Shown piece after piece: positions 52,426 to 61,837 of a stretch of 64,000 nt of DNA. The translations under genes were made by a program, and so were the position numbers. Below the pieces are notes generated by a model, which saw nothing but the letters and a program-made list of their open reading frames with translations, did not search any database and had not been told where the DNA came from. How positions within the stretch are numbered: the stretch's first letter is position 1; the number at the start of each line of letters is the position of its first letter. Source of the DNA: an uncultured Collinsella sp. (GTDB lineage Bacteria; Actinomycetota; Coriobacteriia; Coriobacteriales; Coriobacteriaceae). The DNA is taken from contig URNI01000001.1 of assembly GCA_900549135.1 (NCBI GenBank), forward strand, positions 1-64,000, in the 5' to 3' direction.

Positions 52426-53103
52426 ATGGTGTACGAGTTTTGTGCCGAGAACTTTGAGCGGGTGCCGGCGGCTATCGATGCCGGTGCAAGGCGTATTGAA
52501 CTGTGCGACAACCTTGCCGTCGGTGGCACTACACCCTCGGCCGGTGTTATCAGCGCTACAGTCAGCTATGCTCACGAGCATGACGCGCGAGTGATGTGCA
52601 TGATTCGCCCGCGTGGCGGTGACTTTCATTACAACCAAGACGAGCTGCGCATGATGGAGATGGACCTGGGCCTTGCCGTAAGCGCCGGCGTTGACGGCTT
52701 GGTCTTTGGCAGCTGCAAGCCCTGCGCTGGCGGATGGGCGCTCGACGAGCTTACGTTGGGCGCCCTCGTGATGGCCGCGGGCTGCGCGACCGAGGAATGC
52801 AAGCGTGAGCCCATCGACATCACCTTCCACATGGCGTTTGATCAGCTCTCGCCCGAGGCTCAGCTCGACGCGATTGACATACTCGTCGACTGCGGCATCA
52901 CACGCATCTTGACGCATGGCGGCGCTGCCGGTACGCCGATCGAGGACAACTTCGAAAACCTGGCCCGCTTGATCGAGTATGCGGGCGATCGCTTGACCAT
53001 CCTTCCCGGCGGCGGCATTTCCACGGCCAACCGCGATACCGTGGCGGCGGCACTGGGCGTCTCCGAGCTCCATGGCACAAGGATCGTACCGCTGGAGGTG
53101 TAG
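52426..53103 (+). CDS. cutC: CutC-family copper homeostasis protein
   Basis: 225 residues, TIM-barrel CutC family. RIELCDNLAVGGTTPSAGVI, MIRPRGGDFHYNQDELRMM and ITFHMAFDQLS match CutC; ILTHGGAAGTPIEDN and ILPGGGIS close the barrel. The family was linked to copper tolerance, though its activity is not settled. ATG at 52426 has TTTGGGGG upstream; the frame is open to 52369 but the extra residues run into the inverted repeat. It ends 3 nt before the DUF4931 gene. Confidence 0.9.
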   Translation: MVYEFCAENFERVPAAIDAGARRIELCDNLAVGGTTPSAGVISATVSYAHEHDARVMCMIRPRGGDFHYNQDELRMMEMDLGLAVSAGVDGLVFGSCKPCAGGWALDELTLGALVMAAGCATEECKREPIDITFHMAFDQLSPEAQLDAIDILVDCGITRILTHGGAAGTPIEDNFENLARLIEYAGDRLTILPGGGISTANRDTVAAALGVSELHGTRIVPLEV

Positions 53104-53106
53104 CCC

Positions 53107-53907
53107 GTGGCGCTTGTATTCGATGTTCAGCAGGCGAGTGGCAAGCCCGACGACAACCGTCGTCCCGGCACCGCGTGCCCCTTTTGCGATACAGAAGGGC
53201 TCACCAACATCATCCAGCGCGACGGTGACTGCATCTGGCTCGAGAATAAGTTCAAAACCCTGCGCGCCACCCATCAAACCGTGCTAATCGAGTCGGCCGA
53301 TCACGATGCCGACCTGGTGACCTATGAGCCGGATGAACTCCACCATGTGATGCGGTTTGCCCTGGGTTGCTGGCAGCAGATGATCGATTCACAGCAGTAT
53401 CGAAGCGTGCTCATGTACAAGAACAAGGGTCCGCTCTCGGGCGGTAGTCTCGTTCATCCGCACATGCAGATTGTGGGTTTGGAGCAGGAAGACGGCTACA
53501 CTTCGCTGACTTCTGCCAATTTCGAAGGCATCAATGTCTGGCAACAGGGGAGGATCTCGGTCAACATCTCAACCGAACCCATCATGGGGTTCTTTGAGGT
53601 CAACGTTTCAGCCCCGCAGGGAATCGCTGCCAGCGATGGCATGCGAGACCAAGCCGAGGCGGATCTCTTCGCCGATGCGATCCAGGTGGCTCTGCGCTAT
53701 ATCCTGAACGAGCACCACGGTGGTCGCGCAGAGTCGTACAACCTGTTCTTCTATCACCTGGGCGGTCGGACCATTGCCAAGGCGCTGCCGCGTTGGGTGG
53801 TTTCGCCCTACTTTGTCGGCTATCGTTTGGCCCAGGTCAATGCTGAGACCACGCTCGATGTCGATGCGGAGCGACTCCGCGCACATCTGGAGGCGCTCAC
53901 ATCGTAA
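53107..53907 (+). CDS. DUF4931 GalT/HIT-fold nucleotidyl hydrolase-like protein
   Basis: 266 residues. N-terminal C24-P-F-C27 recalls a zinc site. HIT-type HPHMQ (H117, H119, Q121) is the active-site motif used by galactose-1-phosphate uridylyltransferase to carry the nucleotide, here preceded by GPLSGGSLV. ISVNISTEPIMGFFEVNVSA and GRAESYNLFFYHLGGRTIAK are typical of DUF4931. A substrate is not known; uridylyl- or adenylyl-transfer or hydrolysis are possible. GTG at 53107 follows GGAGGTG and directly follows the cutC stop. A hairpin overlaps its end. Confidence 0.75.
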   Translation: MALVFDVQQASGKPDDNRRPGTACPFCDTEGLTNIIQRDGDCIWLENKFKTLRATHQTVLIESADHDADLVTYEPDELHHVMRFALGCWQQMIDSQQYRSVLMYKNKGPLSGGSLVHPHMQIVGLEQEDGYTSLTSANFEGINVWQQGRISVNISTEPIMGFFEVNVSAPQGIAASDGMRDQAEADLFADAIQVALRYILNEHHGGRAESYNLFFYHLGGRTIAKALPRWVVSPYFVGYRLAQVNAETTLDVDAERLRAHLEALTS

Positions 53908-53917
53908 AGTGAGCGCC
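53892..53917. terminator. Hairpin over the end of the DUF4931 gene
   Basis: GGCGCTCAC (53892-53900) and GTGAGCGCC (53909-53917) form a perfect 9-bp stem with an 8-nt loop containing the TAA stop. It lies between convergent genes. No T tract follows, so it may be weak. Confidence 0.4.
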
Positions 53918-53934
53918 CGCACACTGCGGACGGT

Positions 53935-54933
53935 TTAGCGCGCCATTGCATCGCGGCCGGCCTTGACGCGCTTGCGCTGGGCGGCGCGCTCCTCGCCGGT
54001 CAGACGCTCAAAGAAGTGCCCGATAAGCGAGGCGAGCACCTGCTGAAACAACGTTCCACACATGACGGGAAACACAACTTCGCCCGGAAAGTATTGCGTG
54101 GCGATGACGGCGCCCGAAGAGATATTGCGCATACCGCAGGTAAAGCACATGGTGGTCGTTTCGCTATATGGCAGATGCAGCGCGCGGGCGACCAGAATGC
54201 CGACGACAAAGCCGCTGATGACGAAGACCAAAATAAAGAGGGCGACTTCCAAGCGCACCGCGTTCATGTGCAGCACGTACTCGCTCATGGCGGTGGAGTT
54301 GGAGGCGATAACGCCCATCATCATGAACTTGCAGGCGGGCGAGAGCGCGGGGGAGAGCTTCTCGTGTCCCCATCCGCGCGTGAGCCCGTTGATCACGATG
54401 CCGAGCACGGCGGGGATGGCGATCATAAAGGCCATGTTCTGCATCATGCTCGGCACGTCGATCGAGACGGTGGCGCCCAGCAGGAGCTTGAGCGTAAGCG
54501 GAATCGTCACAGGGGAGATGACCGAGGACGTCAGGATGATGGTGAGCGCGAGCGGGCCGTTGCCGCCGAACATGCTGATCCACATAAAAGCGGTGACTGC
54601 CACGGGCACACTGTATTCGAGCACGATGCCGCAGACAAGGTTGGGGTTGGAACCAAAGAACAACGATCCCATGGCATAGGCCGCGATGGGAATAAGCGCC
54701 GCCGAGACCAACAACGCCAGAATCAGGTGCAGCGGACGGTGGAACACCTCGGCTACCTGGTGAAAGGTGTTGCTGAGCGCACCCTGAAACGTCATAAAGG
54801 CGAAGAGGGCGGGAACAATGGGCTTGAGAACGCCGATCTGTTGAGGAAAGAGCACGCCGAGCGCCACACAAATCGGAACGATGATCTGCATGTGCCCCGC
54901 GAGGAACTTCCCCAGTCCAGCCCATTGCTTCAT
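53935..54933 (-). CDS. Bile acid:sodium symporter family protein
   Basis: 332 residues, ten membrane helices. PQQIGVLKPIVPALFAFMTF, LEYSVPVAVTAFMWISMF, AFMIAIPAVLGIVINGLTRG and TCGMRNISSGAVIATQYF belong to the bacterial bile-acid/sodium symporter (BASS) superfamily, with the crossover region SGAVI. Gut relatives may move bile acids, pantothenate or other organic anions; substrate unknown. ATG at 54933 follows GGAGTCGCGGGGC. The C-terminal tail is basic (RAAQRKRVKAGRDAMAR). It stands alone, convergent with the DUF4931 gene. Confidence 0.8.
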   Translation of the reverse strand: MKQWAGLGKFLAGHMQIIVPICVALGVLFPQQIGVLKPIVPALFAFMTFQGALSNTFHQVAEVFHRPLHLILALLVSAALIPIAAYAMGSLFFGSNPNLVCGIVLEYSVPVAVTAFMWISMFGGNGPLALTIILTSSVISPVTIPLTLKLLLGATVSIDVPSMMQNMAFMIAIPAVLGIVINGLTRGWGHEKLSPALSPACKFMMMGVIASNSTAMSEYVLHMNAVRLEVALFILVFVISGFVVGILVARALHLPYSETTTMCFTCGMRNISSGAVIATQYFPGEVVFPVMCGTLFQQVLASLIGHFFERLTGEERAAQRKRVKAGRDAMAR

Positions 54934-55093
54934 ATGCCCCGCGACTCCCTTTATCCGCGAACTTGTTTGTATGGATATGCTAGACGCTCGTATGTGTCCG
55001 TGCGGCTGAAACGCTCGATTGTTTCGAGGCCATTACCGCCATCGTTTGCCGAAACCGCGGCGCACCGCGGCGTTTTGCGTCCGCGCTGCACGG

Positions 55094-55099
55094 TATAAT
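55094..55099 (+). promoter_or_regulatory. -10 box of recJ promoter
   Basis: A consensus TATAAT lies 109 bp upstream of the recJ start codon, with TTTTGCGT about 14-20 bp before it as a weak -35 region. The transcript would have a leader of about 100 nt. Confidence 0.45.
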
Positions 55100-55207
55100 A
55101 AATCCGTACAACAGATCTGCCTGCCGAAGCGGGCATACACAGAGGACTCATCGCTATGAACCGTGAGAGGTATCGCGGCGACCTGCTCCTATCGGGGGTG
55201 GGTGCCT

Positions 55208-58200
55208 ATGTCATCGCTTAAGACGACGCATCGCTGGGCGGTCGCTCAGCAAAATCCCGAGCTCGAAAAGGAACTTTCGGCTGGTCTGGGCATTCCTGGG
55301 CTGGTGGCGCGCATTATGGTCGCGCACAGCATTACATCCATCGAGGAAGGCCAGCTGTTTTTGACGCCTTCGCTCGATCGCGACTGGGCCGACCCACTCA
55401 TTATCCCGGGCATGTCGGTCGTTGCCGACCGCGTTGAGCGCGCTATTCGCAACCACGAGCACATTGCAGTCTTTGGCGATTTTGACGTTGACGGCATTAC
55501 GTCGACCTGCCTGTTGACCGAGGCGCTGCGCACGTTTGGCGCCGATGTCACGCCGTTTATTCCGCATCGCTTTGATGAGGGCTACGGTCTTTCGCGCGCG
55601 GCACTCGACCGCGTTAACGAGCTCGCTCGCCCCCAGCTGATCGTGACCGTCGATAACGGCATTGCCGCCAAGGAAGAGGTTTCCTATCTGGAGAGCCTGG
55701 GGATCGATTTGGTGGTCACGGACCATCACGAGCCCTCCGACCAGGTGCCGCAGGGTGTGCCCCTGACCGACCCCAAGCTCGAGGACGAGGGCCCCTCGCG
55801 CGAGCTTGCCGGTGCTGGTGTGGCGCTCAAGCTGGTGCAAGTCCTGGGTGAGCGCCTGGGCAAGCCGTCGTATTGGCGTTCGCTAATCGAGGTCGCGGCG
55901 CTGGGCACCGTGTCCGACATGATGCCGCTCACGCCCGAGAACCGCGCGCTGGTTGCCGAGGGCATCCAGCAGATGCGCGTAACCGCTCGCCCCGGCTATA
56001 TCGCGCTTGCCGCGCTCGCCAAGGCGGACCTTTCGAGCATTACGGCGGATGGCCTGTCATTCTCGCTCATTCCCCGCTTAAACGCTGCCGGTCGCATGGC
56101 CGATCCCAAGCTGGCGCTCGACCTGCTGCTTGCCCGCAATCCCATCGAAGCAAGCGCGCTGGCGGCTGAGCTCGAGGAAATCAACCGCCAGCGCCGTGAG
56201 ATCGAGGCGGAGCTCACGCGCGATGCCATGGCAAAGGTCGAGGAGACCTATGACGGCGGACGCGCGATCGTCGTGGGCGGCGAAGGCTGGCACGAGGGCG
56301 TCAAGGGCATCGTGGCAAGCCGTCTGACCAACCGCTACCACGTGCCGGCGCTGCTGTTCTCGATCGAGGATGGTATCGCGCGCGGCTCTGGTCGCTCGGT
56401 GGGCAAAGTTAACCTGTTTGACGCTATCGAGCGCTGTTCCGATCTGATGATTCGTCGCGGCGGACATGCCGGCGCGGTGGGTGTGACCATCGAGGCGTCC
56501 AAGCTCGATGAGTTCCGCCGTCGCCTTTCCGCCGTGTTGTCCGAGCTTCCCGCCGAGGACTTTGAGGACACCGACGAGGTTGCCGCCACGGTCGACCTTT
56601 CCGAGCTGAATATCGAGACTATAGAGCAGATTTCCCGCCTTGAGCCGTTTGGCCAGGGTAATAAGGTGCCGCTGCTGGCCGCCGAGGGCGTGACGATGTG
56701 TGATCGCGCCGTGGTGGGTAAGACCGGCGAGCACATGCGCTTTGTGGCGACCGATGGCGCCGCGAGTGTGCCGGCTATTATGTTCCGCGTGCCGCAAATC
56801 GATAAGCTCATCAACTGCGATAGCGCTGTCGACTTGGTGTTCGAGGCCGTTGCCGAGCATTGGCAGGGTCGTGTGAAGCCCAAGCTCATGGTCAAGGATG
56901 TTCTGGTCCGCGATACCACGCTGCCCAGCGTCGACGATCCGGCATGCGAGCTTCGTCGTGGCGTGCAGCCGGCGGATTCCGGCCTGCGCTTGGAGTCGCG
57001 CAAGCGCGAGACGCTCGCCCAGCTTTCCTATACCGAGCTCACGCGCTCGCTTATCCATAGCTTTATCGGCTCGAACCAGCCACATCGCGCGCAGGTCGAG
57101 GCGCTCGATGCCCTGGCCGATCACCAAAGTGTTCTGGCCGTTATGGGAACGGGGCGCGGCAAGTCGCTCATCTTCCATGTGCATGCCGCGCGTGAGGCGG
57201 TGCTTCGCGGACGTTCGAGCATCTTTGTCTATCCGCTGCGTGCGCTCGTTGCCGACCAGGCCTATTACCTCTCGTCGACGATGGCAGCGCTCGGTATTGG
57301 TGTTGGCGTGCTGACCGGCGAGACCGTGGAGGCCGCACGCGATGATGTGTTCGCCGGCCTAGCTTCGGGCCGCACCGGTATCGTGCTCACGACGCCCGAG
57401 TTCCTATCTATCCACCGTGACCGCTTCGCACGTTCGGGCCGCATCGGCTTTGTCGTTATCGACGAGGCGCACCACGCCGGCCTTGCCAAGGGCGGCGACC
57501 GCAGCGCCTATCTCGACATGCCCGATATCCTCAAAGCCCTGGGCGACCCGGTCGTTATGGCTGCGACGGCCACCGCGACGGCTCCGGTCGTGGCCGAGCT
57601 TGCCCGCATGCTGCCGATCACTCGCACGGTGGTCGACGAGACGGTGCGCGAGAACCTGCGGCTCGAGGACGACCGCGATCTTGCAAGTCGCGAGAACCGT
57701 TTGGTGTCGATTGTGGCGACGGGGGAAAAGACCGTCATCTACGTCAATTCGCGCGACCAGTCCGTGGCGCTCGCCAAGACGTTGCGCAAGCGTGTGCCCG
57801 ATTGCGCAACCCATATCGCGTTCTATAACGCGGGGCTTGCGCGTTCCGATCGCCGTCGCGTGGAGGAAGCATTCCGAGACGGAAGCCTCAGCTGCATCGT
57901 CTCGACATCTGCCTTTGGCGAGGGCGTCAACCTTCCCGATATTCGCCATGTCGTGCTCTATCACATGCCGTTTGGCGGCATTGAGTTTAACCAGATGAGC
58001 GGCCGTGCCGGTCGCGATGGCCAGCCCGCCGTGATCCATCTGCTCTATTCGTCGCGCGACGCCCGCATTAACGAGCGCCTACTCGACTGCTATGCGCCCG
58101 AGCGCGACGAGCTCGTCACGCTCTATCGCGCGCTGCAGACCATGTGGCGCTCCAACCGCGGCAAAACCGGGGACGATTCCTTTAGCGCGAGCGATATCGA

Positions 58201-58495
58201 CATCGCACAGATGTGCCTTGCCATCGATGCTCGCACGCCGGTCGACGAGCGCTCGGTGGAAAGCGGCCTGGGAATCTTCGAAGAGCTTGGTTTCTGTCGC
58301 GTTTCGGGGTTTGACGACACTCGTCGTATCGCGATGGCCGAAAACCCCGGCCGCGTGCAATTGAGCAGGTCAATTCGCTATTTGGAGGGCTTGCGCTCGC
58401 GCATGGAGTTCTCGGCTTTCCGGAGCTGGGCGCTCGATTCGTGCGCTTCTGATATGCTAGCCAAAGTTAACCGCCCGATCGTACCGCGGGCCTAG
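55208..58495 (+). CDS. recJ: RecJ ssDNA exonuclease fused to RecQ-like helicase
   Basis: 1095 residues in two enzymes. The first 570 are RecJ: DFDVDG (91-96), VTVDNG (147-152), DHH (172-174), and the DHHA1 motif RRGGHAGAVG. The rest, from about 620, is an SF2 helicase: motif I MGTGRGKS (646-653), motif II DEAH (752-755), AATATA, and motif VI QMSGRAGRDG (929-938). The order suggests 5'-to-3' resection with unwinding in one chain. RecQ and RecJ act together in other bacteria, but the fusion makes the link obligatory. ATG at 55208 follows GGGGGTGGG; GTG at 55163 is open but less likely. relA starts 15 bp downstream. Confidence 0.9.
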   Translation: MSSLKTTHRWAVAQQNPELEKELSAGLGIPGLVARIMVAHSITSIEEGQLFLTPSLDRDWADPLIIPGMSVVADRVERAIRNHEHIAVFGDFDVDGITSTCLLTEALRTFGADVTPFIPHRFDEGYGLSRAALDRVNELARPQLIVTVDNGIAAKEEVSYLESLGIDLVVTDHHEPSDQVPQGVPLTDPKLEDEGPSRELAGAGVALKLVQVLGERLGKPSYWRSLIEVAALGTVSDMMPLTPENRALVAEGIQQMRVTARPGYIALAALAKADLSSITADGLSFSLIPRLNAAGRMADPKLALDLLLARNPIEASALAAELEEINRQRREIEAELTRDAMAKVEETYDGGRAIVVGGEGWHEGVKGIVASRLTNRYHVPALLFSIEDGIARGSGRSVGKVNLFDAIERCSDLMIRRGGHAGAVGVTIEASKLDEFRRRLSAVLSELPAEDFEDTDEVAATVDLSELNIETIEQISRLEPFGQGNKVPLLAAEGVTMCDRAVVGKTGEHMRFVATDGAASVPAIMFRVPQIDKLINCDSAVDLVFEAVAEHWQGRVKPKLMVKDVLVRDTTLPSVDDPACELRRGVQPADSGLRLESRKRETLAQLSYTELTRSLIHSFIGSNQPHRAQVEALDALADHQSVLAVMGTGRGKSLIFHVHAAREAVLRGRSSIFVYPLRALVADQAYYLSSTMAALGIGVGVLTGETVEAARDDVFAGLASGRTGIVLTTPEFLSIHRDRFARSGRIGFVVIDEAHHAGLAKGGDRSAYLDMPDILKALGDPVVMAATATATAPVVAELARMLPITRTVVDETVRENLRLEDDRDLASRENRLVSIVATGEKTVIYVNSRDQSVALAKTLRKRVPDCATHIAFYNAGLARSDRRRVEEAFRDGSLSCIVSTSAFGEGVNLPDIRHVVLYHMPFGGIEFNQMSGRAGRDGQPAVIHLLYSSRDARINERLLDCYAPERDELVTLYRALQTMWRSNRGKTGDDSFSASDIDIAQMCLAIDARTPVDERSVESGLGIFEELGFCRVSGFDDTRRIAMAENPGRVQLSRSIRYLEGLRSRMEFSAFRSWALDSCASDMLAKVNRPIVPRA

Positions 58496-58510
58496 GGGAA
58501 GGGGACCTCG

Positions 58511-60871
58511 ATGGATGCCGCAGCCCGTACCGCCCATGATTCCACCCTCCAGCCGTTTTCGGAGATGGAGCACTATAAGCATGCCGATGAGCTGCCGCCC
58601 GAGATTATGGCGGACAGCTACGACAAGCTGGAGCGCCTGTGCCTCAAATATATGAATGAGGACGACTTTTCTAAGGTTGAGCAGGCCTACTGCTTTGCCG
58701 CCGAGAAGCACTGCAACCAAAAGCGCCGCTCGGGCGAGATGTACATTAACCATCCCGTCGAGGTTGCCATCATTTTGGCCGATCTCAAGATGGACTGCGA
58801 TGTGGTGTGTGCCGCGCTGCTGCACGATACCGTCGAGGATACCGAGACCTCGCTCACCGATGTTTCCGGCCTGTTTGGCGAAACCGTTGCTGAGCTCGTC
58901 GATGGCGTGACCAAGCTCACCAACATCGAAGTCGACAGCATGGACGAGAAACAGGCCCTCACGCTGCGCAAGATGTTCCTCGCCATGTCCAAGGACATTC
59001 GTGTCATCATCGTTAAACTTGCCGACCGTCTGCACAACATGCGTACGCTGGCGGCCCTGCGTGAGGATCGTCGCCTGTTTAAGGCTCGCGAGACCATGGA
59101 CGTGTACGCGCCCTTGGCCGACCGCCTGGGCATGAGCTCTATTAAGTGGGAGCTCGAGGACCTGTCCTTCTTCTACCTGGAGCCCGATGCCTACCAGCGC
59201 ATCGCGCGCATGGTGGCTGAGTCGCGCGAGGTCCGCGAGCGCTACCTTGCCGAGACCATCAAGACGCTCACCGACGAACTCAACCGCATTGGCCTGGAGG
59301 GCTTCCAGATTAATGGCCGCTCCAAGCACTATTGGTCCATCTACCAAAAGATGAAGCGCAAGGGCAAGGAGTTCTCCGAGATCTACGACCTGGTGGCGCT
59401 GCGTGTTATTACCCATTCGGTGCGCGATTGCTACTCCACGCTCGGTGCGGTGCATACGCTGTGGCATCCCATGCCTGGTCGCTTTAAAGACTATATTGCC
59501 ATGCCCAAGGTCAATAACTACCAGTCGCTCCACACGACGGTCATCGGCCCCACGGCTCGTCCGCTCGAGATTCAGATTCGAACCTACGAGATGCATGAGC
59601 AGGCCGAGTATGGCATTGCCGCCCACTGGCTATATAAGAAGTCGGGCGGATCGTCTGCTTCCAAGACCAATGACGCTCAACGTTTGGACGACCAGATCAA
59701 CTGGCTCAAGCATTCGCTCGATTGGGCGGCTTCCGACGAAATCACCGATGCCAAGGAATACCTGCATTCGCTGAAGGTCGACCTCTTCGATCAGGAGATT
59801 TTCGTCTTTACGCCCAAGGGCGAGGTCATGGCGCTTCGTGCCGGCTCCACGCCGCTCGACTTTGCCTACGCCGTTCACACCGAGGTGGGAAACCACTGCG
59901 TCGGCGCTAAGATCAACGGTGCGGTGGCCCCGCTCACGCACGAGATCAAGACGGGCGACCGCGTTGAAATCCTGACTAACAAGAGTTCCAAACCGTCGCG
60001 TGATTGGCTCAAGATCGTCAAGACGCCTTCCGCCAAGTCAAAGATCCGCCGCTATTTTGCCGCTGCGACCAAGGACGACGACGCTGCCGCCGGCCGCGAT
60101 ATGCTGGCCAAGGACCTGCGTAAGCGTGGCTATGGCATTTCTACGCCGCGTTCGACGCGCGCGCTCAATGCCGTGGCGGAGCAGTTTAACTTCAAGCAGC
60201 TCGAGGACCTGTTTGCCGCCGTCGGCGCCGGCAAGGTTGCCCCGCGCGCTGTGGGCAATAAGGTCGAGCAAATCTTGGACCCAAAGCCCGAGGAACAGCT
60301 CACCAAGGCCGAGGCTATCGCCGAGGTCGTGAAACAGCCTGCTCGCGGCTCCAACCGCAAGCCGCAAAAGCGCGGCAAGAGCGCCAGTAACGGCATTATC
60401 GTCAAGGGCGAGAGCAACAGCGGCCTGCTAGTCCGTCTGGCTCATTGCTGCAACCCCGTGACGGGCGACGACATCGTCGGCTTTATCACGCGCGGCCGAG
60501 GTGTCTCAGTGCATCGCGCCAACTGCCCCAACGTCAAGGGCCTCATGGAGCACCCCGAGCGCATGATTGACGTAGAGTGGGATGGTGCTGCCGACACTCT
60601 CTTCCAGGTCGAGATCGTGGTCGAGTGCCTGGACCGCATGGGCCTGCTCAAGGACGTCACCATTGCCATTGGCGATGCAGGCGGCAATATCCTTTCCGCC
60701 GCCACCTCGACCAACCGCGAGGGTATTGCGACCCTGCGCTTTATGGTCGAGATTTCGGATGCGAGCGGCCTGGATCCGCTGCTGGCTTCCATCAGCAGCG
60801 TCGACTCGGTCTACGACGCTCGCCGTCTTATGCCCGGCGAGGGCGGAGCGCAACTCAAGCGCCGTGTGTAG
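58511..60871 (+). CDS. relA: Bifunctional (p)ppGpp synthetase/hydrolase
   Basis: 786 residues of Rel/SpoT architecture. The HD hydrolase domain (HPVEVAIILADL, LLHDTVED, HD at 105-106; and VKLADRLHNMRTL) is intact. The synthetase part has YDLVALRVIT and NYQSLHTTV at about 337. A TGS domain (VFTPKGEVMALRAGSTPLDF) follows at about 430, then a zinc-like CCNPVTGDDIVGF and a C-terminal ACT (VECLDRMGLLKDV). It controls the stringent response in both directions. ATG at 58511 follows GGGAAGGGG. It probably is co-transcribed with recJ. A strong terminator follows. Confidence 0.95.
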   Translation: MDAAARTAHDSTLQPFSEMEHYKHADELPPEIMADSYDKLERLCLKYMNEDDFSKVEQAYCFAAEKHCNQKRRSGEMYINHPVEVAIILADLKMDCDVVCAALLHDTVEDTETSLTDVSGLFGETVAELVDGVTKLTNIEVDSMDEKQALTLRKMFLAMSKDIRVIIVKLADRLHNMRTLAALREDRRLFKARETMDVYAPLADRLGMSSIKWELEDLSFFYLEPDAYQRIARMVAESREVRERYLAETIKTLTDELNRIGLEGFQINGRSKHYWSIYQKMKRKGKEFSEIYDLVALRVITHSVRDCYSTLGAVHTLWHPMPGRFKDYIAMPKVNNYQSLHTTVIGPTARPLEIQIRTYEMHEQAEYGIAAHWLYKKSGGSSASKTNDAQRLDDQINWLKHSLDWAASDEITDAKEYLHSLKVDLFDQEIFVFTPKGEVMALRAGSTPLDFAYAVHTEVGNHCVGAKINGAVAPLTHEIKTGDRVEILTNKSSKPSRDWLKIVKTPSAKSKIRRYFAAATKDDDAAAGRDMLAKDLRKRGYGISTPRSTRALNAVAEQFNFKQLEDLFAAVGAGKVAPRAVGNKVEQILDPKPEEQLTKAEAIAEVVKQPARGSNRKPQKRGKSASNGIIVKGESNSGLLVRLAHCCNPVTGDDIVGFITRGRGVSVHRANCPNVKGLMEHPERMIDVEWDGAADTLFQVEIVVECLDRMGLLKDVTIAIGDAGGNILSAATSTNREGIATLRFMVEISDASGLDPLLASISSVDSVYDARRLMPGEGGAQLKRRV

Positions 60872-60904
60872 GTGCGAGAGCCTCTCAGCATCATAGATAT
60901 TGGT

Positions 60905-60943
60905 TACGTTCGAGGCATCGTTTGGTGCCTCGAACGTATTTTA
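60905..60943 (+). terminator. Terminator after relA
   Basis: TACGTTCGAGGCA and TGCCTCGAACGTA form a perfect 13-bp stem with an 8-nt loop, then TTTTAG. It ends a few bases before the MBL gene's AGGAGG. Confidence 0.9.
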
Positions 60944-60959
60944 GAAGGAGGGTATGCGC

Positions 60960-61643
60960 ATGGGCGATATGACTTTGGACCTGACACCCCGAGGCGCGGC
61001 TTCGATTGAGGCGCTCGTCAACGGCCCGATTCAGACCAACAGCTACGCCGTGATTTCGAATGACGAGTGCTTAATCGTCGATCCGGCGTGGGAGGGCGAG
61101 CGTCTTGTGGAGCATATCCGCACCGCGCATCCCGAGGTGCGCGTGCTCGGCTCTGTCTGCACGCACGGTCATGCCGACCATGTTGGCGGGGTTGCCGGGG
61201 TTCGAGCTGTCGTTGGCGACAGCGCACTATATGAGTTGTGCGCTAAGGACGTGACGGTACCTCGCGCAAATATCGAGGAGCAGCGCGCCATGTGGGGTAT
61301 CGAGACGCCCGATCCGGGTGAGCCGACGCGTTTGCTTGCCGAGGGCGATACAATCGAGGTGGGCGACGTCTGCCTGCAGGTGATCGAGACGCCGGGGCAT
61401 ACGCCGGGCGGCATCGTCCTGTTCGCCGCGACCGAGCAGGGGAACATCGCCTTTGTGGGCGACACGCTTTTCCCGGGCAGTCACGGTCGTACCGATCTTT
61501 CCGGCGGTGACGAGGCGGCGATTATGCGCTCGCTCTCCAAACTTGCCAAGACGCTTCCGCCCGATACCGTTTGCTTGACGGGCCATGGCGATTCGACCAC
61601 GATGGCGCGCGAACTTATGCAGAACCCGTTTATGCAGATGTAG
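60960..61643 (+). CDS. Metallo-beta-lactamase-fold hydrolase, glyoxalase II-like
   Basis: 227 residues. The metal motif is THGHADH (HxHxDH), with later GHTPGGIVL, FVGDTLFPG (Asp bridging metals) and a terminal GHGDST. NGPIQTNSYAVIS is the usual N-terminus of glyoxalase II-like hydrolases. It probably hydrolyses a thioester such as S-lactoylglutathione-type adducts, or another ester; not resolvable here. ATG at 60960 is preferred to 60954 because AGGAGG is then 7 nt away. It is a single gene after the relA terminator. Confidence 0.85.
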   Translation: MGDMTLDLTPRGAASIEALVNGPIQTNSYAVISNDECLIVDPAWEGERLVEHIRTAHPEVRVLGSVCTHGHADHVGGVAGVRAVVGDSALYELCAKDVTVPRANIEEQRAMWGIETPDPGEPTRLLAEGDTIEVGDVCLQVIETPGHTPGGIVLFAATEQGNIAFVGDTLFPGSHGRTDLSGGDEAAIMRSLSKLAKTLPPDTVCLTGHGDSTTMARELMQNPFMQM

Positions 61644-61791
61644 GCTTGAAGCCGTCTTTCGAACCACGAAGACCGCTCAATCGTCAAGCTATTTTCCCCA
61701 GTGGGTCGATTCTGTGGGGCAAACGGTCAAAATTTGTCCAATCGGATGGTATTCGTGAACAAACGAACGTTTATGCTCGGGTATGTCGTGG

Positions 61792-61797
61792 TAAAAT
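61792..61797 (+). promoter_or_regulatory. -10 box of fba promoter
   Basis: TAAAAT lies 40 bp upstream of the fba start. An AT-containing segment (ACAAACGAACGTTTATGC) is 15-30 bp before it, with no consensus -35. Confidence 0.35.
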
Positions 61798-61837
61798 CTC
61801 AGGCGTTATCGGAGCAACCTTACAGGAGGTTTCTTTT

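Noticed and set aside
54016..55098. 360-codon open frame on plus, opposite the symporter gene
   Set aside because: Antisense to a clear ten-helix membrane protein; Arg/Asp/His-rich product with no domain.
55163..55207. Earlier GTG start for recJ
   Set aside because: Adds 15 residues without a ribosome site, whereas ATG at 55208 has GGGGGTGGG upstream and the usual RecJ start.
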